DNA of 64,000 nt from Polyangiaceae bacterium (GCA_022842465.1 JALHPN010000014.1:1-64000); one strand, 5' to 3'; positions 37,039-46,243 are shown, counted from the stretch's first letter. Notes: generated from the letters alone by a model not told the origin. Numbers and translations are program-made.

Positions 37039-37728
37039 ATGAAGACGAACGCAATCAAGTCAGCAGCCTCGATCGCCGCCACCCTCCTCGCGGCTTGTGG
37101 CGCCCCTTCGCAACCGCCGTCGACGAACGAGAGCCCTGACGGCGCGGACGCGGACATCGTCCTCGCGAGCGAGACGACGCCCTGCGCCTCGACGACGAAT
37201 CTCACACTCGAGAAGCTGCGTCCGAAGCTCCGCGCGTTGGGCGGGCACCCCTACGAGCTGACGTACGAAGACGGAAGGACGACGGCCGCCACGATCAAAG
37301 TGCTCGCCTACGGTGAGGCCCGATGTCGTGCAGGACGAAGCTCGGCAGGGGGGACGGCGCCGCTGGGTGCGAGCGTCCGTATCCCGACGACGGTCTCGAT
37401 CGCGACCGAGGACGGCGACTTCGTCGGGACACTCGAGGGCGTCGTGACGTTCCGTGCGAGCACGTTCTCTCACGTCGAAACCGACGGCGGGACGATCGTC
37501 CAGACGTTCGCCGCGAGCGCAGACTTCTCGGCTCTTCGCGGAACGCGGAAGCCGTCCCTGGAGATTCCCGGCCACGACGAACACAGCCTCGAGCTGGCGG
37601 ACGAGGCTCCCGGCGACGAGGCCGTGCACGGGGAGTCCATGGCTGCCCTCGTCCTGTTCGAGCTCGCGTTCGCCCGCGAGCCCTACAGTCAGGAGGGGAC
37701 CCGGCTCGGGCGACTCCGCGCGAAGTGA
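37039..37728 (+). CDS. Lipoprotein, unknown
   Basis: 229 residues from ATG. Signal with lipobox LLAAC near residue 20, then a Ser/Pro/Asp spacer. The mature domain has two Cys and beta-rich stretches (GASVRIPTTVSIATEDGDF, GTLEGVVTFRAS). No family recognised. Divergent from the 36393 gene across 202 bases in which I see no clear promoter. Confidence 0.6.
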   Translation: MKTNAIKSAASIAATLLAACGAPSQPPSTNESPDGADADIVLASETTPCASTTNLTLEKLRPKLRALGGHPYELTYEDGRTTAATIKVLAYGEARCRAGRSSAGGTAPLGASVRIPTTVSIATEDGDFVGTLEGVVTFRASTFSHVETDGGTIVQTFAASADFSALRGTRKPSLEIPGHDEHSLELADEAPGDEAVHGESMAALVLFELAFAREPYSQEGTRLGRLRAK

Positions 37729-37779
37729 GACTCCGCAGCACCCCCGGTCGAAGCCGGCTCGCCACCGGCGAGCCGGTCC

Positions 37780-38424
37780 CTACTCCGAGGCCGTCACGAA
37801 GATCACCATGCGCGACCGCAAGGAGTAGGCGGAAAACCCCATCGACGTGGTCCGGTTCACCACGTCGGCTTCCTCGCAGGACGCTGCGAGGAAGTGGCCC
37901 CCGAGCTTCCGCGCCTCCCACCGGATCGTGCGCTCGCACGTGTCGATGTGCGAGTCGGCCATGCGTCCGACCTCGTGCGCGTCGCTTCCGTGGCGCCAGC
38001 TCTCGACCTCCTGCCCGAGCACCCGAACGGGCTCCACGGCCGAGAGCACCGTGACGGTCGCCGTCGACGTGAAGCGAATCGGGCCCATCGTGGACTGGGT
38101 ACGCCGGGGGTCTCCACAGCGCGCGGATCCGGGGGCGATACGCGATCGATAGCGTTGCTCCTGCAGCGTGAGCCAGCGCTTGCAGCGCGCCTCCCAGTCC
38201 TGACGCGCCTTCTCATCCTCTCGTCCGGGCTCCCGGTCTGCCCACGCCGAACCGAGGATCGTCGCGCTGATCGCGGCATGGTATCGGAGCGTGGCCTCCT
38301 CCGTCTGCGCTGCCGCCCGCTCGCCGGCGTCGTCGTCGGCGAGCGGCGCCGCGCACCCGAGGAGGTTCAGTCCCAGTGCGCAGGCGGTGAGAAGGCCGGT
38401 GGACCGGCGCAGGTCGGGGGTCAT
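37780..38424 (-). CDS. Lipoprotein, unknown
   Basis: 214 residues. Lipobox LNLLGC near residue 24 after MTPDLRRSTGLLTACALG. The mature part is helical with several Cys (RCKRWL, RCGDPR, TCERTIRW, SCEEADV). A start 10 codons upstream (38454) is possible but weakens the signal peptide. No family recognised. Fifth of the orphan lipoprotein run. Confidence 0.6.
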   Translation of the reverse strand: MTPDLRRSTGLLTACALGLNLLGCAAPLADDDAGERAAAQTEEATLRYHAAISATILGSAWADREPGREDEKARQDWEARCKRWLTLQEQRYRSRIAPGSARCGDPRRTQSTMGPIRFTSTATVTVLSAVEPVRVLGQEVESWRHGSDAHEVGRMADSHIDTCERTIRWEARKLGGHFLAASCEEADVVNRTTSMGFSAYSLRSRMVIFVTASE

Positions 38425-38595
38425 GTCGTCCCGGGCAAGCGAGCCGCATGCCACCGGCAGAGCGCATGCCCAGAGGCTGCGCAGCGCCTGCGCAACCGCG
38501 TCTCTCCGCCTGCGCGAGGCATGAAGGCGGATTCGAACGATCTCGGACGCTTTGCGCGAGCGCCGATGTGGCGCGGTGCCTGCTCTCGGCTGGGC

Positions 38596-39873
38596 ATGAT
38601 CATCGTCCGAGCCTCCCTGACCGTCCTCGCTCTCGCGTCGCTCGCGGCCTGCGCCATCGAGCTTGGCCCCCTCGCCGAGGCCGAGAAGGAGGGGCGCGCC
38701 CCCTCCGGCGACGTCGGCGTGACCGACGGCGCCGACGGCGGAGCCCGCGGAGCCCGCGGGGCGGATGTGACGCTGGACGCCGGGGCCGCGCAGCCCGATG
38801 GGGCCACGCCCGACTCGAGCTCACCCATGCCGCCTCCGCCTCCGCCTCCGCTTCCGGGCACACGCCCGAGCTGGCAGAGCGGACAGGGCCTCTTCGCATG
38901 GCGCGCCGTCCCAGGAACCAAGCTCTCGAGCGCCCCTCCGTCGGCCATCGTTCCGGGCAACACCGGACCGATCTCCAAGGTGATCGCGTGGTGCGGAATG
39001 GCCCTCGACACCCGAGACAGCACGCTCTACTCGGCCGCGAACGGTGGCCACATGGACTACGCTGGCAACGAGGTCAACGCGATCCGCCTCTCGAACGACA
39101 CACCGAGCTGGACCGAGCGACGGGCGCCGACCCCCGCGGGCCAGGTCATCTTCAACGCGGGGTACTACGCCGACGGGCGCCCCACGTCGCGCCACAGCTA
39201 CTTCGCCGAGGTCTTCGTCGAGTCGAAGGGCCGGGTGATGACCGTCGGCGCCGGATCGGCGTGGGGCCCCGGCGACGGCAAGTCGTTCGTGGACGGGTTC
39301 GACCCGGCCACGAACGACTGGGACCCGGCGGGCACGTATCCCAGCGTTCCGTCGCTGCAGGGCCCTTCCTATACGGTGGCGAAGGATCCGAAGACGGACG
39401 ACGTCTATGTCGTCAGCAACTACCGGCTGATGCGCTTCCGCACGACGATGAACTCGCGGACGACGCTCACCGCGAGCTTCGCGGTCTACGGCTACGAGAC
39501 CGCCGCAGCGGTCGACACGAAGCGCAACCGGATCCTCTTCGTGGGCGGCCAGGCCAATGGCGCCGGGTACGTCTACCCGATAGCCGGCGGCGCCGGCGCC
39601 GTCGCGAACCTCGGCATCACGGAGGGCGCGCTCGGCATCGCCTACGTTCCTTCGCTCGACGCCTTCCTCGTGCGCTCGGCCTCCGGTGGAGGTCAGGTCA
39701 CGCGTATCGACGCAGGTAGCCTCCAGGTCACGTCACTGTCGACGACCGGCGGCGCGGGGATCCCGAGCTCGACGAACGGCGTCTACACCCGCTTCGCCTA
39801 CGCGCCCGGCCTGGGCGGCGTCGTCTACGTCCCAGGCTACGACTCCGACGTCTACTTCCTGCGCCTCGAGTAG
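38596..39873 (+). CDS. Beta-propeller (Kelch-like) lipoprotein
   Basis: 425 residues. Lipobox LAAC near residue 19, a long Asp/Ala/Pro spacer, then propeller-like blocks: STLYSAANGGHMDYAGNEV, RNRILFVGGQANG and GVVYVPGYDSDVYFLRLE. Shares the DYAGNEV block with the 28280 gene; the two are likely paralogues. The ATG at 38596 is the start that gives a signal peptide; the frame is open far upstream without coding character. Convergent with the FkbM gene across a hairpin. Confidence 0.75.
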   Translation: MIIVRASLTVLALASLAACAIELGPLAEAEKEGRAPSGDVGVTDGADGGARGARGADVTLDAGAAQPDGATPDSSSPMPPPPPPPLPGTRPSWQSGQGLFAWRAVPGTKLSSAPPSAIVPGNTGPISKVIAWCGMALDTRDSTLYSAANGGHMDYAGNEVNAIRLSNDTPSWTERRAPTPAGQVIFNAGYYADGRPTSRHSYFAEVFVESKGRVMTVGAGSAWGPGDGKSFVDGFDPATNDWDPAGTYPSVPSLQGPSYTVAKDPKTDDVYVVSNYRLMRFRTTMNSRTTLTASFAVYGYETAAAVDTKRNRILFVGGQANGAGYVYPIAGGAGAVANLGITEGALGIAYVPSLDAFLVRSASGGGQVTRIDAGSLQVTSLSTTGGAGIPSSTNGVYTRFAYAPGLGGVVYVPGYDSDVYFLRLE

Positions 39874-39909
39874 CTCGCGTGATGCTGCAGTAGCGCTGGC
39901 GGCAGGATC

Positions 39910-39931
39910 CGCTTCACGTTGACGTGAAGCG
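39910..39931. terminator. Hairpin between convergent genes
   Basis: A perfect 9-base stem CGCTTCACG / CGTGAAGCG with a TTGA loop, directly abutting the FkbM stop codon and 36 bases after the propeller gene. There is no T run, so a bidirectional terminator is likely but not certain. Confidence 0.5.
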
Positions 39932-40735
39932 CTATCCGGCCCAGCCGCGGCGAGACGCGCCGTCCGGGAGCTCGTGGTAGACCGCATAGACGTCCCCCGA
40001 GTTCGCCTCGAACGGTAGCGCGCGGAGGTAGCGACTCATCCCCTCCGCATCGAGCTCGCGGCCAGGGCCGAGCGCGAGCTCGTGACTCTCGCCGAGCGAG
40101 ACGTCGAACATGTAGGGACCGAGGGCAGCGAGGTGCGCGACGCACGCGAGCGCAACCTCGCGCTGGAGCGTCGTCACCTCGAAGGAGAGCGCGCGGAGGG
40201 GACGCTCGAGCGACGCGAGGACCTCGAGCTCGAAGCCCTCGACGTCGATCTTCACGAAGTCCGGCTCGCCGTACGTCGCGACGAGATCCCGGAGCGTGAC
40301 GGCGGGCACCTCGGTCCGCGCGTCCCAGGCCTGCCCCTCCCAGCCGGGTGCGCCGGCGACGGCGGAGGCGACGAACGACTCGGACGCGGTCGAGACCGTC
40401 GGGTTCTCCGAGTTCACGAGCAGCGTCAGGCGCCCCGCCTCCCGCGCGCAGGCCGCTGCGACGAGCACAACGCCGGCATCGGCGCCGAGGGTCGCGCGGA
40501 GGAGAGCCACGCACGCGGCCTGCGGCTCGACGGCGACGACCAGCACGCCGAGGCGGCGAAGGACACGAGCCCGATCGCCGACGTGGCTCCCGATGTCGAA
40601 CGCGAGACCGCCGCGCGGGACGAAGCGCGCGAGGAGGGCCTCCATGCGTGCCTCGCGCGCGAGATCGCCGAGGTACACGTCGATGGACCGACGGAGCGTC
40701 GGGAACGCGGCCGCGAGCGCCTCTCGGTCCAGCAT
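39932..40735 (-). CDS. FkbM-family methyltransferase
   Basis: 267 residues. The SAM-binding core AFDIGSHVGDRARVLRRLG, VVAVEPQ as the acidic loop, and FVKIDVEGFELEVLASL (the FkbM signature IDVEG) identify the family. It transfers methyl groups from SAM to hydroxyls of polyketide or sugar substrates; no biosynthetic cluster is adjacent. ATG at 40735 is preferred to one 10 codons upstream. A nearly identical copy of its 3' end lies at 22691-22816. Confidence 0.92.
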   Translation of the reverse strand: MLDREALAAAFPTLRRSIDVYLGDLAREARMEALLARFVPRGGLAFDIGSHVGDRARVLRRLGVLVVAVEPQAACVALLRATLGADAGVVLVAAACAREAGRLTLLVNSENPTVSTASESFVASAVAGAPGWEGQAWDARTEVPAVTLRDLVATYGEPDFVKIDVEGFELEVLASLERPLRALSFEVTTLQREVALACVAHLAALGPYMFDVSLGESHELALGPGRELDAEGMSRYLRALPFEANSGDVYAVYHELPDGASRRGWAG

Positions 40736-40805
40736 CACGAACGAAAGCCGGCCACCTCTCCCCATCGCGGGGCGAGGCGCCGGCTTCGTACCGACGGCGA
40801 GGCGC

Positions 40806-41159
40806 TCAGGCCTTCGCGGAGACGGTCTTCGCGACCTTGGAGAACGCGGCCGGATCCGCGACCGCGAGGTCGCTGAGGATCTTGCGGTCGATGGCGACCT
40901 TCGCGTTCTTGAGGCCGTGCATCAAGCGCGAGTACGACGTGCCGTTCGTGCGAGCGGCGGCGTTGATGCGCGTGATCCAGAGGCGGCGGAAGTCACGCTT
41001 GCGGCGGCGGCGATGGGCGTAGGCGTACACCCAGGCCTTCATCACGACCTCCTTCGCGTACGCGAAGAGGCGCGAGCGCGCTCCGTGATAGCCGGAGGCG
41101 TGCTTCAGGATGCGGTTACGACGGCGGCGGGCCTTGAAGCCTTTTTTTGCGCGGGGCAT
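40806..41159 (-). CDS. rplT: 50S ribosomal protein L20
   Basis: 117 residues, the normal length. [20 protein letters not shown] and [13 protein letters not shown] are L20 hallmarks; it binds 23S rRNA early in large-subunit assembly. It lies 18 bases after rpmI. The usual neighbours infC and pheST are not attached; pheST lies some 30 kb away in this window. Confidence 0.98.
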   Translation of the reverse strand: MPRAKKGFKARRRRNRILKHASGYHGARSRLFAYAKEVVMKAWVYAYAHRRRRKRDFRRLWITRINAAARTNGTSYSRLMHGLKNAKVAIDRKILSDLAVADPAAFSKVAKTVSAKA

Positions 41160-41177
41160 GGTTCTGCTACTCCAGAA

Positions 41178-41375
41178 TCAATCGTAGGGAAGGAGACGCC
41201 TGATCTTCCGCTGGAGCGTCTTCGGAACCATGTCGTTGTTCCGCAGGCGACGGAGCCGCTTGCGGTTCTTGTTGATGAGCCCGTGATTGCCGCCCGCCTT
41301 GGGGCGCCGAACCCGGCCCGAACCGCTGACCTTGAAACGCTTGGCCGCGGTCTTGTTCGTCTTCATCTTCGGCAT
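41178..41375 (-). CDS. rpmI: 50S ribosomal protein L35
   Basis: 65 residues, normal length. MPKMKTNKTAAKRFKVSGSG and the basic middle part are diagnostic. First gene of rpmI-rplT, with a recognisable promoter and a leader of about 90 bases. Confidence 0.98.
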   Translation of the reverse strand: MPKMKTNKTAAKRFKVSGSGRVRRPKAGGNHGLINKNRKRLRRLRNNDMVPKTLQRKIRRLLPYD

Positions 41376-41421
41376 GATGCGCCTGACCTCTCGTGAGGAC
41401 CGCTCCCGTTTCTAGGAGGCC

Positions 41422-41439
41422 GACCGGCGAATTCCGGTC
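41422..41439 (-). promoter_or_regulatory. Leader hairpin before rpmI
   Basis: GACCGG / CCGGTC, 6-base stem with a 6-base loop in the predicted 5' leader. L20 autogenously represses this operon in several bacteria through leader RNA; a role for this hairpin is speculative. Confidence 0.35.
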
Positions 41440-41472
41440 TGTTCTCGAGCCTGGGGGATGCGGGGGTGGCGG

Positions 41473-41501
41473 GTTATGGCGGACGGGGCCCCGGATGTCA
41501 A
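41473..41501 (-). promoter_or_regulatory. Sigma-70-type promoter of rpmI-rplT
   Basis: On the minus strand TTGACA (41501-41496), a 17-base spacer, then CATAAC (41478-41473). It lies just after the mutase stop codon, so the ribosomal genes have their own transcription start. Confidence 0.65.
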
Positions 41502-41512
41502 GGACGGCCGGT

Positions 41513-43282
41513 TCACACCGCGATCGCCACGAACGCGTCCGACAGGGCCTTCATGACGCGGTTCGCCCGCTGCTGGGCGGTGACCATCGTGTCCTCGGGC
41601 GTCATCGGCTCGCGGACGTCGAAGTAGAACTTGGCCTTGGGCTCGGTCCCGCTCGGCCTCGCGATGACGCGGCTCCCGGAGGCGAGCTCGAAGGCCAGCA
41701 CGTCGCTCTTCGGCAGCGAGAGCACGCTCGTCTTCCCGTCCTTGGTCGTCGCGACCTGGGCCTGGTAGTCGCGCACGGCGACCACCTCCTGGTCGCCGAT
41801 GCGCCACGGCGGCTTCGCGCGCAGCCGCGCCATGATCGCGCGGAGCTCGGCGACGCCGGACGCCCCCTTCCGGGTGAGGTTGACCTGTGAGCTCGTGAAG
41901 AGCCCGTAGCGACGGTAGAGCTCCTCGAGGTGCGCGAGGACGCTCGTGCCCTCCGCGCGCAGGACCGACGTGAGCTCCGCGAAGAGCAGGGCCGCGCTGA
42001 TGCCGTCCTTGTCGCGCACGAGCTCGAAGGCGGTGTAGCCGAGCGCCTCCTCGTAGCCGAACACGAAGCGGAGGCCCTCGCTCTTCTTCAGGTCCATCGC
42101 GCGGTTCGCGATCCACTTGAAGCCCGTGAGCGTCTCGTCGTACCGCGCGCCGAGGGCGCCAGCGATGTGGCCGAGCATCGGCGAGGACACGATCGACGCG
42201 AGGACGAGCGGCTCACCGCGGGAGCGATCGGCGGCGCCCCGCGTGCGGAGGCCGTTCGTGAGGAGGTAGTGCCCGAGGAGGACCCCGACCTGGTTGCCCG
42301 TGAGCTGCACGTAGCCGGTCTCCGAGGACGCCGACGGGAGCGCGACGGCGAGGCGGTCGGCGTCGGGGTCGTTGGCGACGACGAGGTCGGCCTTCTTCGA
42401 TCGCGCGAGCGCGAACGCGAGGTCCATCGCGCCCTTCTCCTCCGGGTTCGGGAACTCCACGGTCGGGAACGCGCCGTCGGGCTCCTGCTGCTCGGGCACG
42501 CTCGTCACGTTCGTGAACCCCGCGCGGGCGAGCGCGAGGCGCGTCAGCTTGTCTCCGACGCCGTGCATCGGGGTATAGACGATGCAGAGATCGCGATGCC
42601 CCTCGTCGCGCACGCCGAGCGCGACGACGGCTTCGACGTACTTCTCCTCGAGCTCCTTGCCGATCATCCGGACACGACCGAGCCGCTTCGCCTCGGCGAG
42701 GTCCATCCGCGGGACGTCCTTCGCGGGCGGCGCGCCCTCGATCGCGCGCGCGATGCCCACGTCCATCGGCGGGATGATCTGCGCGCCGTTCCCCCAGTAC
42801 GCCTTGTACCCGTTGTACTCGGGCGGATTGTGGCTCGCGGTGACCATCACCCCCGACGTGGCGCCGAGATCGGCGACGGCGAACGCGAGGAGCGGGGTCG
42901 GCACGACGTCGTCGAAGAGGTAGGCGGGGTTCCCCTGCGCGGCGAGCACGCACGCGGTGTCCTCCGCGAACGTGCGGCTCATCCGGCGCCCGTCGTAGCC
43001 GATGACGGTCCCACGCTCCGGGCCGCTCGTCTCGGCGACGTACTTCGCGAGGCCCCAGGTGGTCTTGAGGACGACGGCGCGGTTCATCCGGTTCGGTCCC
43101 GCGCCGATGACGCCGCGGAGCCCCGCGGTGCCGAACTCGAGCGAGCCGGCGAAGCGGTCGGCGAGATCCGTCTTCGCGAGGTCGGACGCGGCGAGGAGGG
43201 TCTCGATCTCCTTCTGCGTCTCCTGGTCGGGGTCTTGCTCGGCCCACGTTCGTGCGCGCGTCACGAGGTCGTCGGTGCTCAT
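41513..43282 (-). CDS. Phosphoglucomutase/phosphomannomutase (phospho-sugar mutase)
   Basis: 589 residues, alpha-D-phosphohexomutase superfamily. FGTAGLRGVIG opens domain 1; TASHNPPEYNGYKAY carries the phosphoserine; VANDPDADRLAV binds Mg; FGYEEALGY binds sugar; RPSGTEPKAKFYF binds phosphate. Length and motifs fit the PgcA-type enzymes that interconvert hexose 1- and 6-phosphates in the cytosol; glucose or mannose specificity is not decided. Confidence 0.95.
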   Translation of the reverse strand: MSTDDLVTRARTWAEQDPDQETQKEIETLLAASDLAKTDLADRFAGSLEFGTAGLRGVIGAGPNRMNRAVVLKTTWGLAKYVAETSGPERGTVIGYDGRRMSRTFAEDTACVLAAQGNPAYLFDDVVPTPLLAFAVADLGATSGVMVTASHNPPEYNGYKAYWGNGAQIIPPMDVGIARAIEGAPPAKDVPRMDLAEAKRLGRVRMIGKELEEKYVEAVVALGVRDEGHRDLCIVYTPMHGVGDKLTRLALARAGFTNVTSVPEQQEPDGAFPTVEFPNPEEKGAMDLAFALARSKKADLVVANDPDADRLAVALPSASSETGYVQLTGNQVGVLLGHYLLTNGLRTRGAADRSRGEPLVLASIVSSPMLGHIAGALGARYDETLTGFKWIANRAMDLKKSEGLRFVFGYEEALGYTAFELVRDKDGISAALLFAELTSVLRAEGTSVLAHLEELYRRYGLFTSSQVNLTRKGASGVAELRAIMARLRAKPPWRIGDQEVVAVRDYQAQVATTKDGKTSVLSLPKSDVLAFELASGSRVIARPSGTEPKAKFYFDVREPMTPEDTMVTAQQRANRVMKALSDAFVAIAV

Positions 43283-43336
43283 GCCCTTCGCCTACCACAC
43301 GCCGAGGCCGGGCGGGACCGGCGGCGAGCCGCAGGG

Positions 43337-44083
43337 TCAGATGACGCCGAGCCAGAGCGGCGAGACGACGGCCGCGAGGTACGAGCCCCACTCGTGCCGG
43401 CGCTTGTACGACGGGAGCACCGTCCAGGTGGTCTTCGCCTGCGCGATGGCCTCCTTCGCGCCCTTGCCGTCGTCGCGCCGCGCACGGACGCGCGCGAGCC
43501 TCACGTAGGCCCCCACCGACGACTGGTTGTGCGAGAGGAAGCGCTCGATCGCGTCCTCCGCCTCCTCCCATTTCTTCAGCTTCCCGAGCGCCTCGGCTGC
43601 GACGTAGTACGGCTCGCCGTAGGCGAGATCGGGCGTGATCGCGACGGCGGCGACGAGCGAGTCGAGCGCCTCGTCCGGCTTCCCCGAGCGCAGGCGTGCG
43701 AGGCCGAGCAGGTAGAGGAGCTCCGCGTCGTCGCGCGAGCCGAGCGGGTGGCGCGTCGACTGCGCCATCCGCTCGCGCGTCTGCTCGAGGAGCGTGACGG
43801 CCTTCCGCGGGCGCTTCGTGTCGAGGTAGAGGCGGGCGAGGTCGCGCGTCGCGACCATGTTCGCCGGATTCAGCTCGATCTCGGCGCGCAGCTTCTGCCT
43901 CCGTCGGAAGCTCCGGAGGAGGAGCACCGGGTCCGGCAGGAAGCCCCGCGAGAGCCAGAAGACGACCGCCAGCACCGCGACACCCGGGTACTGCGTCGCG
44001 TAAGCGATACCGAACGTGAGGAGGTAGTAGGTCCAGTAGCCCATCGACGACGTCACCGTGCGGCCTCTCGGGTCACCGAGCAC
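43337..44083 (-). CDS. TPR-repeat membrane protein
   Basis: 248 residues. One or two membrane helices near the N-terminus (WTYYLLTFGIAYATQYPGVA and following) are followed by TPR-like helices (TRDLARLYLDTKRPRKAV, AELLYLLGLARLRSGKPDEA, EPYYVAAEALGKLKKWEEA). A last hydrophobic stretch ends the protein. Probably an assembly scaffold. GTG at 44083 has TATCAT 5 bases upstream; ATG at 44044 is an alternative that keeps the first helix. Confidence 0.8.
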   Translation of the reverse strand: MLGDPRGRTVTSSMGYWTYYLLTFGIAYATQYPGVAVLAVVFWLSRGFLPDPVLLLRSFRRRQKLRAEIELNPANMVATRDLARLYLDTKRPRKAVTLLEQTRERMAQSTRHPLGSRDDAELLYLLGLARLRSGKPDEALDSLVAAVAITPDLAYGEPYYVAAEALGKLKKWEEAEDAIERFLSHNQSSVGAYVRLARVRARRDDGKGAKEAIAQAKTTWTVLPSYKRRHEWGSYLAAVVSPLWLGVI

Positions 44084-44146
44084 CTCCCATGATACGGCAA
44101 GAGCCCTCCGTCCTGCCGCTGTCGCGGAAAAACGTGACGGTCGGGC

Positions 44147-45022
44147 TCACTCGAGCGTGACGAAGCCCGCCTCCCGGACCACGTCCTGACCGGGTCCGAG
44201 GAGGAAGCCGAGCACCGCGCGGGCACTCGGAGAGGGTTCACGTCGCGAGATCACGAAGAGATCCCGCCGGAGCGGGTACGCCCCCGAGCGGATCGTCGCG
44301 GGCGTCGGGGGCACGGCGTTGACGCTGCCGGCTGTGAGGCGGAGCGCCTTCGTCGCCCCCGTCGCGAGGAACGTCACGTACCCGATCGCGTTGGGATCGA
44401 GCCGCACGCGCTCGGCGACGTCCTCCGTGCGGCGCACGACCTCGGCGCCGGTCGCGTAGACCTCGCCGTGATCGAGCACGGCAGCCTTCAAGACCTCGTG
44501 GGAGCCCTGCTCCGGCGGGCGGAGGAGCACGTTGATCCGCGCCGGCCGGCCGCCGAGCTCGGACCATGACGCGATCCGCCCCGTGAGGATGGCGCGGAGC
44601 TGCTCGAGCGTGAGGGAGGTGACCGGGTTGTCGGGGTGCACGACGACCGCGATGCCGTCGCGCGCGACGACGTGCTCCACGAGACCTCGGCCGCTCCCCT
44701 CCGCCGCGAGCTTCTCCGCCTCGGAGGCGGGTCGTGACGAGGCGGCGAGCTCGATCTCGCCGCGGACGAGGGCGCCGATGCCCGCGCTGCTGCTCGTCGT
44801 CTCGTAGCGGATCGTGAGATCGGGGCGGATCGCCTGGAGCGCGTTGGTGAGCGGACCGGCCAGCTCGCCGACCGTCGACGAGCCGCGGACGACGACGACC
44901 CCCTTCTCCGCCGTGGCGGCGCTGGCGGACGAGAGCGCTCGGTCGGCCAGCACGAGCCCCGTTCCGCCGACGACGAGCGTCGCGGCGAAGCTCACGAGGA
45001 AGCGGCGGAGCGCGGGGTTCAT
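44147..45022 (-). CDS. PstS-like substrate-binding protein
   Basis: 291 residues. An N-terminal membrane or signal segment (FLVSFAATLVVGGTGLVLA), then a type II periplasmic binding fold: RGSSTVGELAGPL, the AASSRPAS anion-binding loop, VVHPDNPVTSLTLEQL and LTGRIASWSELGG are typical of phosphate-binding PstS-like proteins. No PstCAB genes are near, so it may act as a sensor. ATG at 45022. The 222 bases upstream hold no other gene that I can see. Confidence 0.85.
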   Translation of the reverse strand: MNPALRRFLVSFAATLVVGGTGLVLADRALSSASAATAEKGVVVVRGSSTVGELAGPLTNALQAIRPDLTIRYETTSSSAGIGALVRGEIELAASSRPASEAEKLAAEGSGRGLVEHVVARDGIAVVVHPDNPVTSLTLEQLRAILTGRIASWSELGGRPARINVLLRPPEQGSHEVLKAAVLDHGEVYATGAEVVRRTEDVAERVRLDPNAIGYVTFLATGATKALRLTAGSVNAVPPTPATIRSGAYPLRRDLFVISRREPSPSARAVLGFLLGPGQDVVREAGFVTLE

Positions 45023-45244
45023 GGGAACGCACGAGAGGCCGATGCAAGCCTCGTTCCGCCGAACGTCGCGGTCGGCCCAGCGTGGTCTCGCGGATTTCGG
45101 AGGCTCCCATCGGAGATCCGCGCGCCCGTGGATCCGGATGGACCGGGCCGCAGGCACGCGGCGACCGGGCCGCGGCGGTCGGGAGGCCTGGGCGCGGCGA
45201 TCGGCGCCGCGGTCAGACTCGACGCGCGAGCGCAGTGTCGTCGA

Positions 45245-46243
45245 TCAGGGCGGGCACGTCGGCGTCGGCGCGGAGACCAGTCCGTTGAAGTGCACGTTGC
45301 CGTACGTGCCGGCGGCGAGGGCGGCGCCGAGCGGCGTGTTCGCGCCCGTCGTGAGATTCAGCGTTCCGATGCCGCGCTGGCTGGTGTTCGGCGCGGTGCC
45401 GATACCGAAGGCGGTGAAGACGACGTCGCGCGTCTTGTCGTACGACACACGCAGGAGGGCGGGGCCCGTCGTGACCGGCGCGCTCGCTGCGCCGGTCGTC
45501 TGGTCGAGCACGTAGAGCGAGCCCGTGTTGTTCGTCGTCGCGACGTCGAGGAGTCGCAACGTCGTCCCCACGAACGTGAAGTTGTCGGCGTCGTCCTGGT
45601 GCGTCTGGTGGGTGCCGATGCCGGTCACGTTGCCGCTGGCGACGTCCACGGTGCCGTTCCGCTCCGACAGGAACTCGGTCGCCGCGCCGGTGCCCGACGT
45701 CCCGAAGCCGATGAACCACACGCCGGTGGTCGGATGCTGCGCGATGGCCTCGACACGCCGCACGGGCGCGCCGTCGAGCGTGATCGCGGGTCCGACCGTG
45801 ATCGTCCCGTTGCAGAGATCGATGGTCCCTAGCTTCGGCGTCCCCGCGCCGCCGACGGGGGAGTACGGGTCGATCACGACCCGGGCGACCTTGGCCGTGT
45901 CGTCCCACGCGAGGACAATCCACTCCTGCGCCGTCGCGCCCACGTCGGTCAGCGCCCCGGTGGTGGTGTCCACCTTCACGAGCTTCTGATCGATGTGCGC
46001 GAAGAGCGCGTTCATCGGACCGCCGGCGTCTCCGCCCCCATCGCTCGCGGTGGCGGCGTCCGGAATCACCGGCGCAACGGTCCCGCTGTCGACCGCCGGC
46101 GTCGGCCCGCCGGTGCCCGACTCCAGATTCCCGCCGCCGGCATCGAGGCCGGGCGTGTCCGGCGACGTCGAGGAGTCGTCACAGGCGAACGCCGCCGCGC
46201 CCGAGAGGACGGTGATTCCGACGAGGAGGCCGACCCTTCGCAT
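45245..46243 (-). CDS. Lipoprotein with beta-propeller-like repeats
   Basis: 332 residues. Signal MRRVGLLVGITVLSGAAAFAC ending in a lipobox-like Cys, an Asp/Gly/Thr-rich spacer, then repeating beta blocks (KLVKVDTTTGALTDVG, GTVDVASGNVTGIG, GSLYVLDQTTGAAS, GIGTLNLTTGANTPLG). The VD-x-TTG repeats look like a surface propeller. TATACC (46250-46255) ends 6 bases before the ATG, fixing the start. Confidence 0.75.
   Translation of the reverse strand: MRRVGLLVGITVLSGAAAFACDDSSTSPDTPGLDAGGGNLESGTGGPTPAVDSGTVAPVIPDAATASDGGGDAGGPMNALFAHIDQKLVKVDTTTGALTDVGATAQEWIVLAWDDTAKVARVVIDPYSPVGGAGTPKLGTIDLCNGTITVGPAITLDGAPVRRVEAIAQHPTTGVWFIGFGTSGTGAATEFLSERNGTVDVASGNVTGIGTHQTHQDDADNFTFVGTTLRLLDVATTNNTGSLYVLDQTTGAASAPVTTGPALLRVSYDKTRDVVFTAFGIGTAPNTSQRGIGTLNLTTGANTPLGAALAAGTYGNVHFNGLVSAPTPTCPP

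Noticed and set aside
39932-40735. Natural-product gene cluster suggested by FkbM
   Set aside because: There are no polyketide, NRPS or sugar-tailoring genes next to it; FkbM methyltransferases often occur alone.
41930-44092. Plus-strand open frame of 720 codons opposite the phosphohexomutase
   Set aside because: Low-complexity antisense shadow; the minus strand has full-length recognised proteins.
44147-45022. Phosphate transport (pst) operon
   Set aside because: Only the binding-protein-like gene is present, with no PstC, PstA, PstB or PhoU nearby.
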